Source: Paenibacillus protaetiae (GTDB lineage Bacteria > Bacillota > Bacilli > Paenibacillales > Paenibacillaceae). From it: 64,000 nucleotides of DNA. A model generated the notes under the pieces. That model worked only from the letters and a program-made list of their open reading frames with translations. It ran no database searches and had not been told where the DNA came from. The stretch lies in contig NZ_CP035492.1 of assembly GCF_004135365.1 (NCBI RefSeq), positions 3,045,001 through 3,109,000 of the forward strand, read 5' to 3'. This document shows positions 21,454 through 30,106 of this stretch, piece after piece (the stretch's first letter is position 1; each line of letters opens with the position of its first letter). Both the position numbers and the translations under genes were made by a program.

Positions 21454-21735
21454 ATGGCTGACAAAACTGTATCCATAAGCAGCAAGCAATCCGCAAAGCC
21501 TAATGTCAAACGGCTTGTCACAATGACAACGATTGCCGCGTGGACGGTTCTAAGCGTCGGCATCGTACTCTGCTTATTCAACCTACATGACTTTAACGAT
21601 CGCAATGTCGGGCTGATGATCGGGATCGGGTTTCTAATAGCAAGCGTATTTATTTATACGCTGGGCATGGGTGTTAATATGGTTGACGCTTACGCAACTA
21701 ATAAAAAGAAAGAAGACGACGGCACAGAGGAATAA
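21454..21735 (+). CDS. Small two-helix membrane protein, unknown
   Basis: The 93-residue protein begins MADKTVSISS after AGGAGTG. It has two hydrophobic segments (about residues 26-46 and 54-76) and a charged tail ending KKKEDDGTEE. I do not recognise a family. It lies between the PBP gene and the qox operon with its own terminator 160 bp downstream. The gap to qoxA (21736-22114) holds a 10-bp inverted repeat and that terminator, but no other gene. Confidence 0.75.
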   Translation: MADKTVSISSKQSAKPNVKRLVTMTTIAAWTVLSVGIVLCLFNLHDFNDRNVGLMIGIGFLIASVFIYTLGMGVNMVDAYATNKKKEDDGTEE

Positions 21736-21899
21736 GCCAATATTTCCTGTTTTGTCAAGTCTATTTTTTCCAAAGTCAAGACGATTTCATGTCAGCCCTC
21801 CAACATGCAATCAAAAGAATCTGGTTATGGCAAAACATCCTTATAATGACATGAAACCAGGAAAAGCAATTTGCACGGTTATTGCCTGAATATTACGAC

Positions 21900-21938
21900 A
21901 AACACCGCCATTTTTTTAAAAATGGACGGTGTTTTTTT
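21900..21938 (+). terminator. Rho-independent terminator
   Basis: AACACCG...CGGTGTT with inner CCAT/ATGG, followed by seven T. It insulates the small membrane gene from qoxA. Confidence 0.9.
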
Positions 21939-22114
21939 CTTTAAATAGGGTAAACTTCCTTATATTTTCTATGCTAAATTTTACAGTTGTCTAACCGGTG
22001 AACTTTCTTTTACGGAATTAGGAACAATTGTTGACGTAATTGTTAATCAGGCAGTTTTACGGTTAAGATTCTGCTATCGTAGTGTTAAGAGTTCAACAAG
22101 GAGTTGAGGAAATT

Positions 22115-23083
22115 GTGAGACGGTATTTACGTGTGTTGACACCACTGCTCATTATGGTTATGGCTGTTATGCTTTCGGGCTGCAGCGGGCAGTACCTTGT
22201 TCTTGATCCAAAAGGTCCAATTGGGGAGTCACAAAGAGACTTGATTTACATCTCCGCTATACTTTGCGCTGTTATTCTGGTCCCGGTATTAATTATGACC
22301 GCCGTCATTGTTTGGCGTTATCGGGAGAATAATAAAAAGGTAGCGTACAAACCGAAATGGGAGCACAGCACGAAGCTGGAAACACTCGTGTGGGGCGTTC
22401 CGACGGTTATTATCATCATCCTGGCAGCTTTCACGATCAAATACACGTATGATTTGGAGCCTTCCAAAGCGATCGCTTCCGAACATGAGCCTGTAACGAT
22501 CGAAGTCACTTCGCTGGATTGGAAATGGCTTTTTACGTATCCGGATGAAGGCATTGCGACAGTGAACTACTTGAAATTCCCTGAAGGCGTACCGATTCGG
22601 TTCCATCTGACGTCAGACCAGGCGATGAACTCGTTCTGGATTCCGCAATTGGGCGGCCAGATCTATACGATGTCCGGCATGGCGATGACGCTTTACCTGC
22701 AAGCCGACGAAGCTGGGGAATATTATGGTTCCGGCGCTAACTTCACAGGCGAAGATTTCTCCAAAATGACGTTTAAAGCTGATGCCGTTTCGAACGAAGA
22801 TTACAACGCTTGGGTACAACAAGTGAAGAGCAGCTCCCCAGAGCTGACCATGGACGGCTACCACAAGCTTGCTGAAAAAGGAACATCGGATGAGCAATCG
22901 TTCTCCTCGTTCCCGAAAGGCCTGTTCCAACAAATCGTCATGCAATATATGAACGGCAGCGACATGCCGATGCATCATGGCAATTCCGAATCCGCCGGCT
23001 CCGACAAAGACATGGGCGACATGGATATGGACGGAATGGATAAAGACATGGACATGGGCTCATCCGAGCACGCAAACCATTAA
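22115..23083 (+). CDS. qoxA: Quinol oxidase subunit II
   Basis: Subunit II of the terminal menaquinol oxidase. The 322-residue lipoprotein has a signal peptide with lipobox (VMLSGC), two transmembrane helices (about residues 44-70 and 86-108) and a cupredoxin domain (VTSLDWKWLFTYPDEG, FWIPQLGGQIYTMSGM). It lacks the Cys-rich CuA site of cytochrome c oxidases, so quinol is the donor. The last 40 residues are Met/Asp/His-rich (MPMHHG, DMGDMDMDGM). GTG 22115 has GAGG 5 nt upstream. Confidence 0.92.
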   Translation: MRRYLRVLTPLLIMVMAVMLSGCSGQYLVLDPKGPIGESQRDLIYISAILCAVILVPVLIMTAVIVWRYRENNKKVAYKPKWEHSTKLETLVWGVPTVIIIILAAFTIKYTYDLEPSKAIASEHEPVTIEVTSLDWKWLFTYPDEGIATVNYLKFPEGVPIRFHLTSDQAMNSFWIPQLGGQIYTMSGMAMTLYLQADEAGEYYGSGANFTGEDFSKMTFKADAVSNEDYNAWVQQVKSSSPELTMDGYHKLAEKGTSDEQSFSSFPKGLFQQIVMQYMNGSDMPMHHGNSESAGSDKDMGDMDMDGMDKDMDMGSSEHANH

Positions 23084-23110
23084 TTAAATATGGAAGGGAG
23101 GCCCTGAACT

Positions 23111-25084
23111 GTGAATGATTTTTGGAACTTTATGTTCGGCACGTTTTTCATCACCGGCGATCCGCTCATTCTCGGGGCTCAAGTATCTATTGGGTTAGTA
23201 AGCTTGGCGGCTATTTTCATCGTCACTTACTTCAAAAAATGGAAATGGTTATGGACGGAATGGATTACAACCGTTGACCATAAAAAAATCGGGATTATGT
23301 ACATCCTGGCAGCTATTCTGATGTTGTTCCGCGGCGGCGTTGACGCCTTGCTGATCCGTACGCAGCTGGCATTGCCGCATCTGGAATTTCTGCATGCGGG
23401 CCACTATAACGCGATTTTCACGACTCACGGCGTTATTATGATCCTGTTTATGGCGATGCCGTTTATGTTTGGTCTCTTTAACATCGCCGTACCGCTTCAG
23501 ATCGGCGCACGCGACGTTGCGTACCCGTACCTGAACTCCCTTAGCTTCTGGCTGTTCTTTATCGGTGCGATGCTCTTCAACATCTCGTTCGTAATCGGCG
23601 GTTCGCCGGATGCGGGCTGGCTCGCTTATCCGCCGCTCTCCGAGCTTTCGGGCAGCCCTGGCATCGGCCAAAACTTCTACATCTGGGGTATTCAGATTTC
23701 CGGTATCGGTTCCTTGGCTTCGGGTATCAACTTCGTAGCTACGATCCTGAAAATGCGTGCTCCAGGCATGAAACTGATGAGAATGCCGATGTTTACTTGG
23801 TCCGTTCTGGCTTCGAGCCTTACGATCATGTTCGCATTCCCGATCTTGACGGTAACCATGGCTATGCTGTTCCTTGACCGCTTCCTCGGCGCGCATTTCT
23901 TTACGCTTGACGGCGGCGGCAATCCGATGATGTATGTCAACCTGATCTGGATGTGGGGTCACCCTGAGGTGTACATCGTTATCCTGCCGGCGTTTGGCAT
24001 ATTCTCGGATATCGTTTCAACCTTTGCGAAGAAAAAGCTGTTCGGCTACAAATCCATGGTATTTGCGCTCATGTCGATCAGTATTTTGTCATTCTTTACA
24101 TGGCTTCACCACTTCTTCACGATGGGCTCCGGCGCCGACGTCAACGCGTTCTTTGCAATTACGACGATGGTTATCGCGATCCCGACCGGTGTCAAAGTGT
24201 TCAACTGGCTCTTTACGCTGTACAAAGGACGCATTAACTTCTCGCAGCCGATGCTGTGGACGATTGCGTTTATCCCATGTTTCGTTATCGGCGGCATGAC
24301 CGGCGTTATGCTTGCCGTTGCGCCGGCTGACTTCCAGTTCCACAACAGTTACTTCCTGATCGCCCACTTCCACCAAGTGCTGATCGGCGGCGTCGTATTC
24401 GGCTACTTCGCCGGCATGTACTACTGGTGGCCAAAAATGTTCGGCTTCAAGCTGGACGAAAAAATCGGCAAATGGGCTTTCTGGTTCTGGAATATCGGTT
24501 TCTATGTGTGCTTTATGCCGCAATACGCGCTTGGCCTTATGGGTATGACCCGTCGTTTCAACAACTACGATACCGATCTTGGCTGGCTGCCGCTTAACAT
24601 CGTTTCGACGGTGGGCGCCTTCATTATGGGCCTCGGCTTCCTGTTCCAAATTTGGCAAATCGTATATAGCCTTAGAAACCATAAGAAAGAAAAAACCGGC
24701 GATGCTTGGGATGGCCGCTCGCTGGAATGGTCGATTCCATCTCCGGCTCCAATGTACAACTTTGCTCGCTTGCCGCAAGTAAGCAGCCAAGACGAGTGGT
24801 GGGAAGAGAAAGAACGCAGAGCTGCAGGCGTACCTGTAGAACCTGCGCAACCGCTCGAGCCTATCCATATGCCGAAAAACTCCGGAATTCCGTTTATCGC
24901 GTCCATCTTCTGGTTCATCTTTGGCTTCGGTCTTGTATGGGACTGGTTATGGATGGCAATTCCTGGCTTCATCGGTATCGTTGTTACCTTGTTCGCCCGT
25001 TCCTTCAGCTTCGACACGGATTATTACATCCCTGTAGATGAAGTACGGCGTTCGGAAGAAGCCGCGTTAAAGGGGGCTAAATAG
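23111..25084 (+). CDS. qoxB: Quinol oxidase subunit I
   Basis: This is the catalytic heme-copper subunit that reduces oxygen and pumps protons. The 657-residue, multi-helix protein has the heme ligand region FTTHGVIMILFM, the CuB/cross-linked Tyr motif MWGHPEVYIVILPAFG, the CuB pair HHFFTMG and the second heme histidines AHFHQVLIGG. The GTG start has AAGGGAGG upstream. It follows qoxA by 27 bp. Confidence 0.96.
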   Translation: MNDFWNFMFGTFFITGDPLILGAQVSIGLVSLAAIFIVTYFKKWKWLWTEWITTVDHKKIGIMYILAAILMLFRGGVDALLIRTQLALPHLEFLHAGHYNAIFTTHGVIMILFMAMPFMFGLFNIAVPLQIGARDVAYPYLNSLSFWLFFIGAMLFNISFVIGGSPDAGWLAYPPLSELSGSPGIGQNFYIWGIQISGIGSLASGINFVATILKMRAPGMKLMRMPMFTWSVLASSLTIMFAFPILTVTMAMLFLDRFLGAHFFTLDGGGNPMMYVNLIWMWGHPEVYIVILPAFGIFSDIVSTFAKKKLFGYKSMVFALMSISILSFFTWLHHFFTMGSGADVNAFFAITTMVIAIPTGVKVFNWLFTLYKGRINFSQPMLWTIAFIPCFVIGGMTGVMLAVAPADFQFHNSYFLIAHFHQVLIGGVVFGYFAGMYYWWPKMFGFKLDEKIGKWAFWFWNIGFYVCFMPQYALGLMGMTRRFNNYDTDLGWLPLNIVSTVGAFIMGLGFLFQIWQIVYSLRNHKKEKTGDAWDGRSLEWSIPSPAPMYNFARLPQVSSQDEWWEEKERRAAGVPVEPAQPLEPIHMPKNSGIPFIASIFWFIFGFGLVWDWLWMAIPGFIGIVVTLFARSFSFDTDYYIPVDEVRRSEEAALKGAK

Positions 25085-25085
25085 A

Positions 25086-25697
25086 ATGTCACAAGCTGTA
25101 TCTCATGGCTCGCACGGCCATGGTCATGACGACCACGGGCATCACGATCAAGAGTCTTTGAAAGTATTTGGTTTCTGGCTGTTCCTGATTACCGACGTTC
25201 TGTTGTTCGGTACTGTATTCGCAACATATATCGTCCTCCATCACAATACTAATGGAGGACCAACGCCTAAAGAGCTGTTTGAAATGCCGGGCGTTATTTG
25301 GGAGACATTTATCCTCCTGACTTCCAGCTTCACCAGCGGTCTTGCTGTGCTGCAAATGCATAAAGGCAACAAAAAAGGGCTGATCGGCTGGCTGATCATT
25401 ACCGTTCTGCTTGGTCTTTCGTTCTTGACGCTGGAAATTACCGAGTTCGTCAACATGGCGAATGAAGGTGCTACGATCTCGACAAGTGCGTTCCTGTCTT
25501 CGTTCTTTACGCTGGTCGGAACCCACGGTCTTCACGTAACGGTAGGTTCGTTCTGGATTATCGGCGTTATTATCCAGCTGGCCCGCCATGGCATTACGGA
25601 CGTAACGAAACGTAAAGTCACCATTACAAGCTTGTACTGGCACTTCTTGGACGTTGTCTGGATCTTCGTCCTGACGATCGTCTATCTGTGGGGGTGA
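25086..25697 (+). CDS. qoxC: Quinol oxidase subunit III
   Basis: The 203-residue protein has five transmembrane helices, and motifs such as FGFWLFLITDVLLFGTVFAT-type helix I and GTHGLHVTVG are those of heme-copper oxidase subunit III. The first 24 residues are unusually His-rich (SHGSHGHGHDDHGHHDQES). It starts one base after the qoxB stop, so translation is probably coupled. Confidence 0.95.
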   Translation: MSQAVSHGSHGHGHDDHGHHDQESLKVFGFWLFLITDVLLFGTVFATYIVLHHNTNGGPTPKELFEMPGVIWETFILLTSSFTSGLAVLQMHKGNKKGLIGWLIITVLLGLSFLTLEITEFVNMANEGATISTSAFLSSFFTLVGTHGLHVTVGSFWIIGVIIQLARHGITDVTKRKVTITSLYWHFLDVVWIFVLTIVYLWG

Positions 25698-25703
25698 TGT
25701 AGG

Positions 25704-26042
25704 ATGTCGAACCATAACGCGCACTCGAACCATGGGCATGACGCTCACGACGAAGGCCACGGCTCTCTGAAATCCTACGTTTTTGGTTTCGTGCTTTCGA
25801 TTGTTTTGACGATTATCCCGCTTGTTGTCGTCATGAACGACCTGATGAGCCACGATGCAACGTTCGTGCTCATCCTGATCATGGCGGTACTGCAGTTTGT
25901 CGTACAGCTGTTCTTCTTCATGCATTTGCGCGAAGAGAAGAAACCGGCTTGGAACGTTATGGCGCTTATTCTCGGCCTGATCATCGTCATTACGATCGTT
26001 GTAGGCTCGGTCTGGATTATGCACAACAACTACATGGGCTAA
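25704..26042 (+). CDS. qoxD: Quinol oxidase subunit IV
   Basis: The 112-residue protein has three helices (about residues 26-47, 53-74, 84-107) and the subunit IV pattern QFVVQLFFFMHL. Its N-terminus is also His-rich (NHNAHSNHGHDAHDEGHG). It completes the qoxABCD operon and is followed by a strong terminator. Confidence 0.94.
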   Translation: MSNHNAHSNHGHDAHDEGHGSLKSYVFGFVLSIVLTIIPLVVVMNDLMSHDATFVLILIMAVLQFVVQLFFFMHLREEKKPAWNVMALILGLIIVITIVVGSVWIMHNNYMG

Positions 26043-26058
26043 TCAGCCGCTGTAACAT

Positions 26059-26106
26059 AAGGAGCAGTTCTCCGCCATTGCTATGGCGCGGGGCTGCTCC
26101 TTTTTT
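26059..26106 (+). terminator. qox operon terminator
   Basis: AAGGAGCAG with inner CCGCCAT/ATGGCG stem and closing GCTGCTCCTTTTTT, 17 bp after the qoxD stop. Confidence 0.95.
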
Positions 26107-26182
26107 GGATACGAACTAGTCGGAAGTAATCCGGCTAAAGCGGAGAAGAGCGTAATGCGGCTCCAGGCAAGCAGAACGATGC

Positions 26183-26243
26183 ACCAACGCAGAAAAGCCT
26201 CACACCAGCTGCAATGAGCTGATGCGAGGCTTTTCTGCGTTGG
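26183..26243 (-). terminator. Perfect 18-bp inverted repeat, terminator of the ECF operon
   Basis: Arms CCAACGCAGAAAAGCCTC and GAGGCTTTTCTGCGTTGG are exact complements around a 25-nt centre with an AGCTGCAATGAGCT stem. It starts 2 bp past the last gene of the minus-strand operon. The T-tract is short (CTTTTC), so stem strength would do most of the work. Confidence 0.65.
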
Positions 26244-26245
26244 TT

Positions 26246-26911
26246 CTACCGCTGTTCGACTTTCATGCCTTCCGGAACCATCAAGCTGAGCATGGAGCGC
26301 AGCCCGCTGTCCGACAAACGGCCGCCGTCATGTGCAATAGTTCCGACCGTAACATACATAGCCGAGCCAATTACGTTTGCTTGCCATAATGGCTGGCTGG
26401 ACGGATCAAAAGGCTTCCCGGAACGGTATTGCACTTGCCCCAGCAGCTGCACCTGCCGAAGCTGCGAAGTTTCGACCTGTAAAGGAATAAAAGATTGCAC
26501 AATAATCTTCGTAACCCCTTCCGGTACCTGTACCGGTTTGGATTCAATCATAGCCGAACGTTCTGTCGCCATCACCTCGTTGCGGATTTCATCCAGTATC
26601 CCTGTTGACGACAAAGCCGCCGCAAATAAGCTGCCCGCTCCTAATACCGCTACAAAAAATATGCTAAGCCAGTCAAACCGGATCATCGTCTGCGCGCGGC
26701 CCGACAGCTTCACATAAACAAGCAGCTCAATGCCCAGCATTATAAATACCAAAGGCGCTACCCACAGCAGCATATCGTATGCCTCGGCATCAATCACGAG
26801 CGACAGAGCAAGGGCGGTGCCGATTAACAGCAGCGTCACCCCCATCGACAAGGAGCCTACCCGCCAGCTGCGCGCCTGCATCTGCGCCGTCTGCGCCTGC
26901 ACCTCATCCAT
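26246..26911 (-). CDS. Membrane protein of unknown function in the ECF operon
   Basis: The 221-residue protein (MDEVQAQTAQM...) has three hydrophobic helices (about residues 20-40, 46-66, 80-100). An extracytoplasmic domain of about 115 residues follows, with predicted beta-strands (VTKIIVQSFIPLQVE). The start overlaps the end of the previous gene by 8 bp and has GGAGGAGG upstream, so the two are coupled. I do not recognise the family. Confidence 0.75.
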   Translation of the reverse strand: MDEVQAQTAQMQARSWRVGSLSMGVTLLLIGTALALSLVIDAEAYDMLLWVAPLVFIMLGIELLVYVKLSGRAQTMIRFDWLSIFFVAVLGAGSLFAAALSSTGILDEIRNEVMATERSAMIESKPVQVPEGVTKIIVQSFIPLQVETSQLRQVQLLGQVQYRSGKPFDPSSQPLWQANVIGSAMYVTVGTIAHDGGRLSDSGLRSMLSLMVPEGMKVEQR

Positions 26912-28049
26912 TCGCTTCTTCCTCCTCCTGGCTGCGATAAGCCGCATCGTCCGTTTTGCCTCCCAGCAGCAGGCGCAGCCCGATCACAATCATCAAAAAG
27001 GCTGCAACCGCCGTCGGGATCATATATTTGATCTCCAAGTAATAATGAATCCAGCTGACATCATATTTGGCTGCAATTTCAGCCGCTACGCGGTCCAGCA
27101 AATAGTACAGGCCAAAACCAAGCAAGCCGATGCCCAGCCATTTCTGGTAAGGCACCAAAGCCGACACAAGCGGCTCATCCACCTGCGCATTCCGCTCATA
27201 ACGGGAGATTTGCTGAATAGCGTCAAAGAAAGCGAAGCAGATAATTAGCGGAATCATAAACAGAAACAATGTCAGCCGCAGCGAATCCATTAAATATACG
27301 GCAATGAGAAACCCTGCCATAAGCTGCAATCCCCGTTTTTGCAATCCCAAATACAGATGGCCGGCGCCGGGAAAAAAGGACAGCATAAGCGCCAGCACCC
27401 TGTTTTTGCGGCCGGATGAAATATGCTCCTCCAAATCGGCGAATATCGCCCGATCCTCCACCGGTTCGCCGCGCTGCTTGCGGTCCAGCTGCTGTACGGC
27501 ATCAAAGATGCTGTAAATCCACAAAATCGGCAGCACAAGCAGAAACACAAGCAATGCGCCGGCGTCCATCACAACCGCCAAAAACACAATGACCGCAAAC
27601 AAGCCAAAAAATGAAATCATAAAGGTGATGCCGCGCTGCGTCAAACCGTTCGCCATATGGCCAAGCCCCGGGATAAACGACAGCATTATAGTGTTTGATT
27701 TCTCCCGCTGCCGGGCAGCCGAATAATACGGATCCGCTGCTGCCGGGTCGTCCGCCATCGGCCCTGCAGCCGGCATATGCCGGTTATCGTTTCTCGTAAG
27801 GGCGTTGCCTGAAACCAAGCTAATGATCATATCCAGCATATTGATGCCCCAGATCATACAGGCGAACAGAAACAATAATCCTTCCGGCTCATTAAAGCCG
27901 TGCCCGGAAAAAACAAGCAGCACGAGCAGCCCAAGCGGAAAAAAGAATCCGCCGCCGTAAAATAATGTCCGGACCGGGCGGCCTAAATAAGCATGGCCGG
28001 CCCCCGGAATAAACGCGAGTAAAAACGCGACAAGAGGGTTTTTATACAT
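26904..28049 (-). CDS. Polytopic membrane protein with three TM2-like repeats
   Basis: The 381-residue protein repeats one motif three times: LLAFIPGAGHAYLGRPVRTL near residue 10, MLSFIPGLGHMANGLTQRGI near 120 and MLSFFPGAGHLYLGLQKRGL near 225. This is the F-x-P-G-x-G-H-x-x-x-G signature seen in TM2-domain proteins. Each repeat is followed by hydrophobic helices, and the C-terminus ends in an acidic run. It is the third gene of the sigma/anti-sigma operon and may act in envelope sensing; this is inference only. Confidence 0.75.
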   Translation of the reverse strand: MYKNPLVAFLLAFIPGAGHAYLGRPVRTLFYGGGFFFPLGLLVLLVFSGHGFNEPEGLLFLFACMIWGINMLDMIISLVSGNALTRNDNRHMPAAGPMADDPAAADPYYSAARQREKSNTIMLSFIPGLGHMANGLTQRGITFMISFFGLFAVIVFLAVVMDAGALLVFLLVLPILWIYSIFDAVQQLDRKQRGEPVEDRAIFADLEEHISSGRKNRVLALMLSFFPGAGHLYLGLQKRGLQLMAGFLIAVYLMDSLRLTLFLFMIPLIICFAFFDAIQQISRYERNAQVDEPLVSALVPYQKWLGIGLLGFGLYYLLDRVAAEIAAKYDVSWIHYYLEIKYMIPTAVAAFLMIVIGLRLLLGGKTDDAAYRSQEEEEANG

Positions 28050-28071
28050 AGGTATTCCTTCCTTTCTTTAG

Positions 28072-28836
28072 TTACCGCTTATTAAACCGGGCGGCTTCGA
28101 TGCCGTCCAGCCAAGATACTGTGCGATCCATCAGCTGCGAGGACAAGGATGAGCCGGATGGGGCAATCGGCGTTTGCTCCGTCAGCTTTTGAGCCGACTG
28201 CCGGTCGATGCTGGCGAGCCGGCTGGAAAATCCGCTCATCAGGCCTGCGCCGACGAGCAGCAGCGTCACAACGGCAGCCGCCGAATACTGCACGGCCGGC
28301 AGCTGCCACCATGCCGAGCGGCGGCGCGGCTTGCGCCTTGCCGCACCGGTGCTGCGCTTGCCGCCGCGTGCCGCCGGTGCGGCCGGCTTCGCCGCGGCTG
28401 CGGCACGTTGCTGCGCCGCAAGCCCGGCTTCGCGCTCCAGCTGCCGCACCACGCGGCGCGCCATCGCGGCCATGTCCGGCAGCGCAGCGCCGCCGCGGCG
28501 CGCCTCTTCGCCCGCGCCAGCCGCGCCGCGCCTGATGTGCAGCTCCGCGTTCGCGCCCGCCGCTCCGCCGCTGCGCGCCTCTTCGCCCGCTCCTGCCGCG
28601 CCGCGCCCGATGTGCAGCTCCGCGTTCGCGTTCGCGCTCGCCGCGCTGCCGCTCGCCGCGTCCAGCGCAGCAGCCTCTACCGCTTCGCCGTACTGCATCA
28701 AGCATCCTTCGCAGGCCGCCAAATGGCGCTCAACGGCATCGCGTTCGGTTTCCGTCAGCCGGTCCGCCACATAATCGGCCATTCTGGCCGGGTCCACATG
28801 GGCTTCGTATAAACCATCGCGTTCGGTTCCGCTCAT
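28072..28836 (-). CDS. Anti-sigma factor with zinc-finger (zf-HC2) domain
   Basis: The 254-residue protein has an N-terminal anti-sigma zinc finger (H38, C42, C45 in HLAACEGC). A long Ala/Gly-rich linker with a tandem repeat follows, then a basic segment, one transmembrane helix (about residues 183-203) and a short outside tail. It should hold the upstream ECF sigma factor at the membrane. It overlaps that gene by 4 bp (ATGA). The linker DNA is far more GC-rich than its surroundings. Confidence 0.85.
   Translation of the reverse strand: MSGTERDGLYEAHVDPARMADYVADRLTETERDAVERHLAACEGCLMQYGEAVEAAALDAASGSAASANANAELHIGRGAAGAGEEARSGGAAGANAELHIRRGAAGAGEEARRGGAALPDMAAMARRVVRQLEREAGLAAQQRAAAAAKPAAPAARGGKRSTGAARRKPRRRSAWWQLPAVQYSAAAVVTLLLVGAGLMSGFSSRLASIDRQSAQKLTEQTPIAPSGSSLSSQLMDRTVSWLDGIEAARFNKR
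28477..28626 (-). repeat. Two tandem 75-bp units inside the anti-sigma linker
   Basis: Residues 71-95 and 96-120 repeat NAELHI(G/R)RGAAGAGEEAR(S/R)GGAA, corresponding to two 75-bp DNA units with few differences. The high identity implies a recent duplication. Confidence 0.85.
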
Positions 28837-29363
28837 TCAAAGTCCTCCTTCTGCCAATGCTTCTTCATCCAGCTACGTGCGCGGTACAGCCTCGACTCTA
28901 CGCTTTTTCGCTCAAGTCCGGTTTCGCCCGCGATCTGCTCGTACGATTTATCTTCTATATAATAGGCCACAACAACTTCCTTGTACGTTTCCGGCAGCTC
29001 TGCAATCCGAAGCCTCATCCGGTCCCGCTTCTCCCGCTCCAGCACCTGCTCTTCCGTTGTTGGCAGCAAACCGTGCCTGTATGCAGCGGATTCCTCCTGG
29101 GCAGCCTCATCCCCCGCGTCCATATCCGGCCTGCGGGCTTTATAACGTTTGTAATCAATCGCTTTGTTAACGGCAATGCGGGTCATCCACGTCTTCAGCC
29201 CTTCATTGCGGTATGCCGGGAGGGAGCGATAAATTTGCAGCAGCACTTCCTGCGTCACATCTTCGGCATCCTGCGGTGTGCGCAGCACTGCAAATACCGT
29301 TCGATAAATATACGGCCCATATTCCAGCACAAACGGCTCATACGCCGCCGGCCCGCCTTCCAA
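28833..29363 (-). CDS. ECF RNA polymerase sigma factor
   Basis: The 176-residue reading has sigma region 2 (FVLEYGPYIYRTVFAVLRTPQDAEDVTQEVLLQIYRSL in outline, KTWMTRIAVNKAIDYKRYK) and region 4 (LPETYKEVVVAYYIEDKSYEQIAGETG). The listed TTG start has no SD. Open reading continues upstream as IREEQLVRSILEGG, a normal ECF N-terminus. The best-placed start there is ATT 29393, with GGGAGGGG 6 nt upstream; CTG 29378 is another option. It heads an operon with its anti-sigma factor and two membrane proteins. Confidence 0.88.
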   Translation of the reverse strand: MEGGPAAYEPFVLEYGPYIYRTVFAVLRTPQDAEDVTQEVLLQIYRSLPAYRNEGLKTWMTRIAVNKAIDYKRYKARRPDMDAGDEAAQEESAAYRHGLLPTTEEQVLEREKRDRMRLRIAELPETYKEVVVAYYIEDKSYEQIAGETGLERKSVESRLYRARSWMKKHWQKEDFE

Positions 29364-29499
29364 TATTGACCGTACCAGCTGTTCCTCTCGAATCTCGCTC
29401 CCCTCCCTTCCACATCAATAGACGTCTCTTTTCCGCCTTTACCCTGCACCTTCGCGCAAAAAATATTTTCCCGCTTATGGATAACCCCTATTCGAACGC

Positions 29500-29547
29500 A
29501 AAAAAAGACGCCCACAAGCGGTCTCAACTGCTCATGAAGCGTCTTTA
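29500..29547 (-). terminator. ywhD terminator
   Basis: Minus strand AAAGACGC ... GCGTCTTTTTTT. It lies 40 bp beyond the ywhD stop and before the ECF operon. Confidence 0.8.
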
Positions 29548-29587
29548 TATGAAGCTAATTTGCGGATGCTGCTATTCGGCCTAAAGC

Positions 29588-30106
29588 TTAAACCTCCAAT
29601 GCCTGCTTCAGCTCATCCGTAGAGTTGTCCCACCACTCCGGGTTATGCTCGACAAGCAGCTTGCGCAAAGCGGCTTTCTCGCCCGCATCGAGATCGTTCA
29701 ATAGAATACGGCGTTTCAGCGAGTAATCCAGCTTGTTCACATGATCCGCAAGAATTTTCCATCCGCGGCGCGCTTCCGTATCGATCAGCATTTCGCACGC
29801 GGTTGCGCCGGCATAATACGAGCCGTTCTCATTGCGGTCGACCGCCACCCATACGATCCAGCATTTGCGGCCGTTTGGCGTGTCCTCTTTGTTCGGGCTG
29901 AACTTGATGCCGCGTTCGATTTTGCTTTTGGCATGCATAGCGCCTACATCAATGTAAGCTTCGCCGTTGTCGATCATGACGCAGGCGACCTGGCTAAGGT
30001 CGATCGAGCCGGCCCCGAAGCCTTTATGTTGTTTGTTGCTCACGACGTTGAGCGACAATGATCTTTTTTTCTCCGGCTGTGCCGGTTCTTGTCCTTGCTG
30101 TTCCAT
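29588..30106 (-). CDS. ywhD: YwhD family protein
   Basis: The 172-residue soluble protein has conserved segments EAYIDVGAMHAKSKIERGIK, NGRKCWIVWVAVDR and YYAGATACEM, which I recognise as the YwhD family. In B. subtilis ywhD lies in the same neighbourhood as pbpG and speE, which are 10 kb away here. Function is not established. The start ATG is preceded by GGAAGGTGTG. Confidence 0.85.
   Translation of the reverse strand: MEQQGQEPAQPEKKRSLSLNVVSNKQHKGFGAGSIDLSQVACVMIDNGEAYIDVGAMHAKSKIERGIKFSPNKEDTPNGRKCWIVWVAVDRNENGSYYAGATACEMLIDTEARRGWKILADHVNKLDYSLKRRILLNDLDAGEKAALRKLLVEHNPEWWDNSTDELKQALEV

Noticed and set aside
28082-28836. Several long open frames on both strands over the anti-sigma linker
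   Set aside because: Very high GC removes stop codons in all frames; only the frame with the zinc finger and transmembrane helix makes sense.
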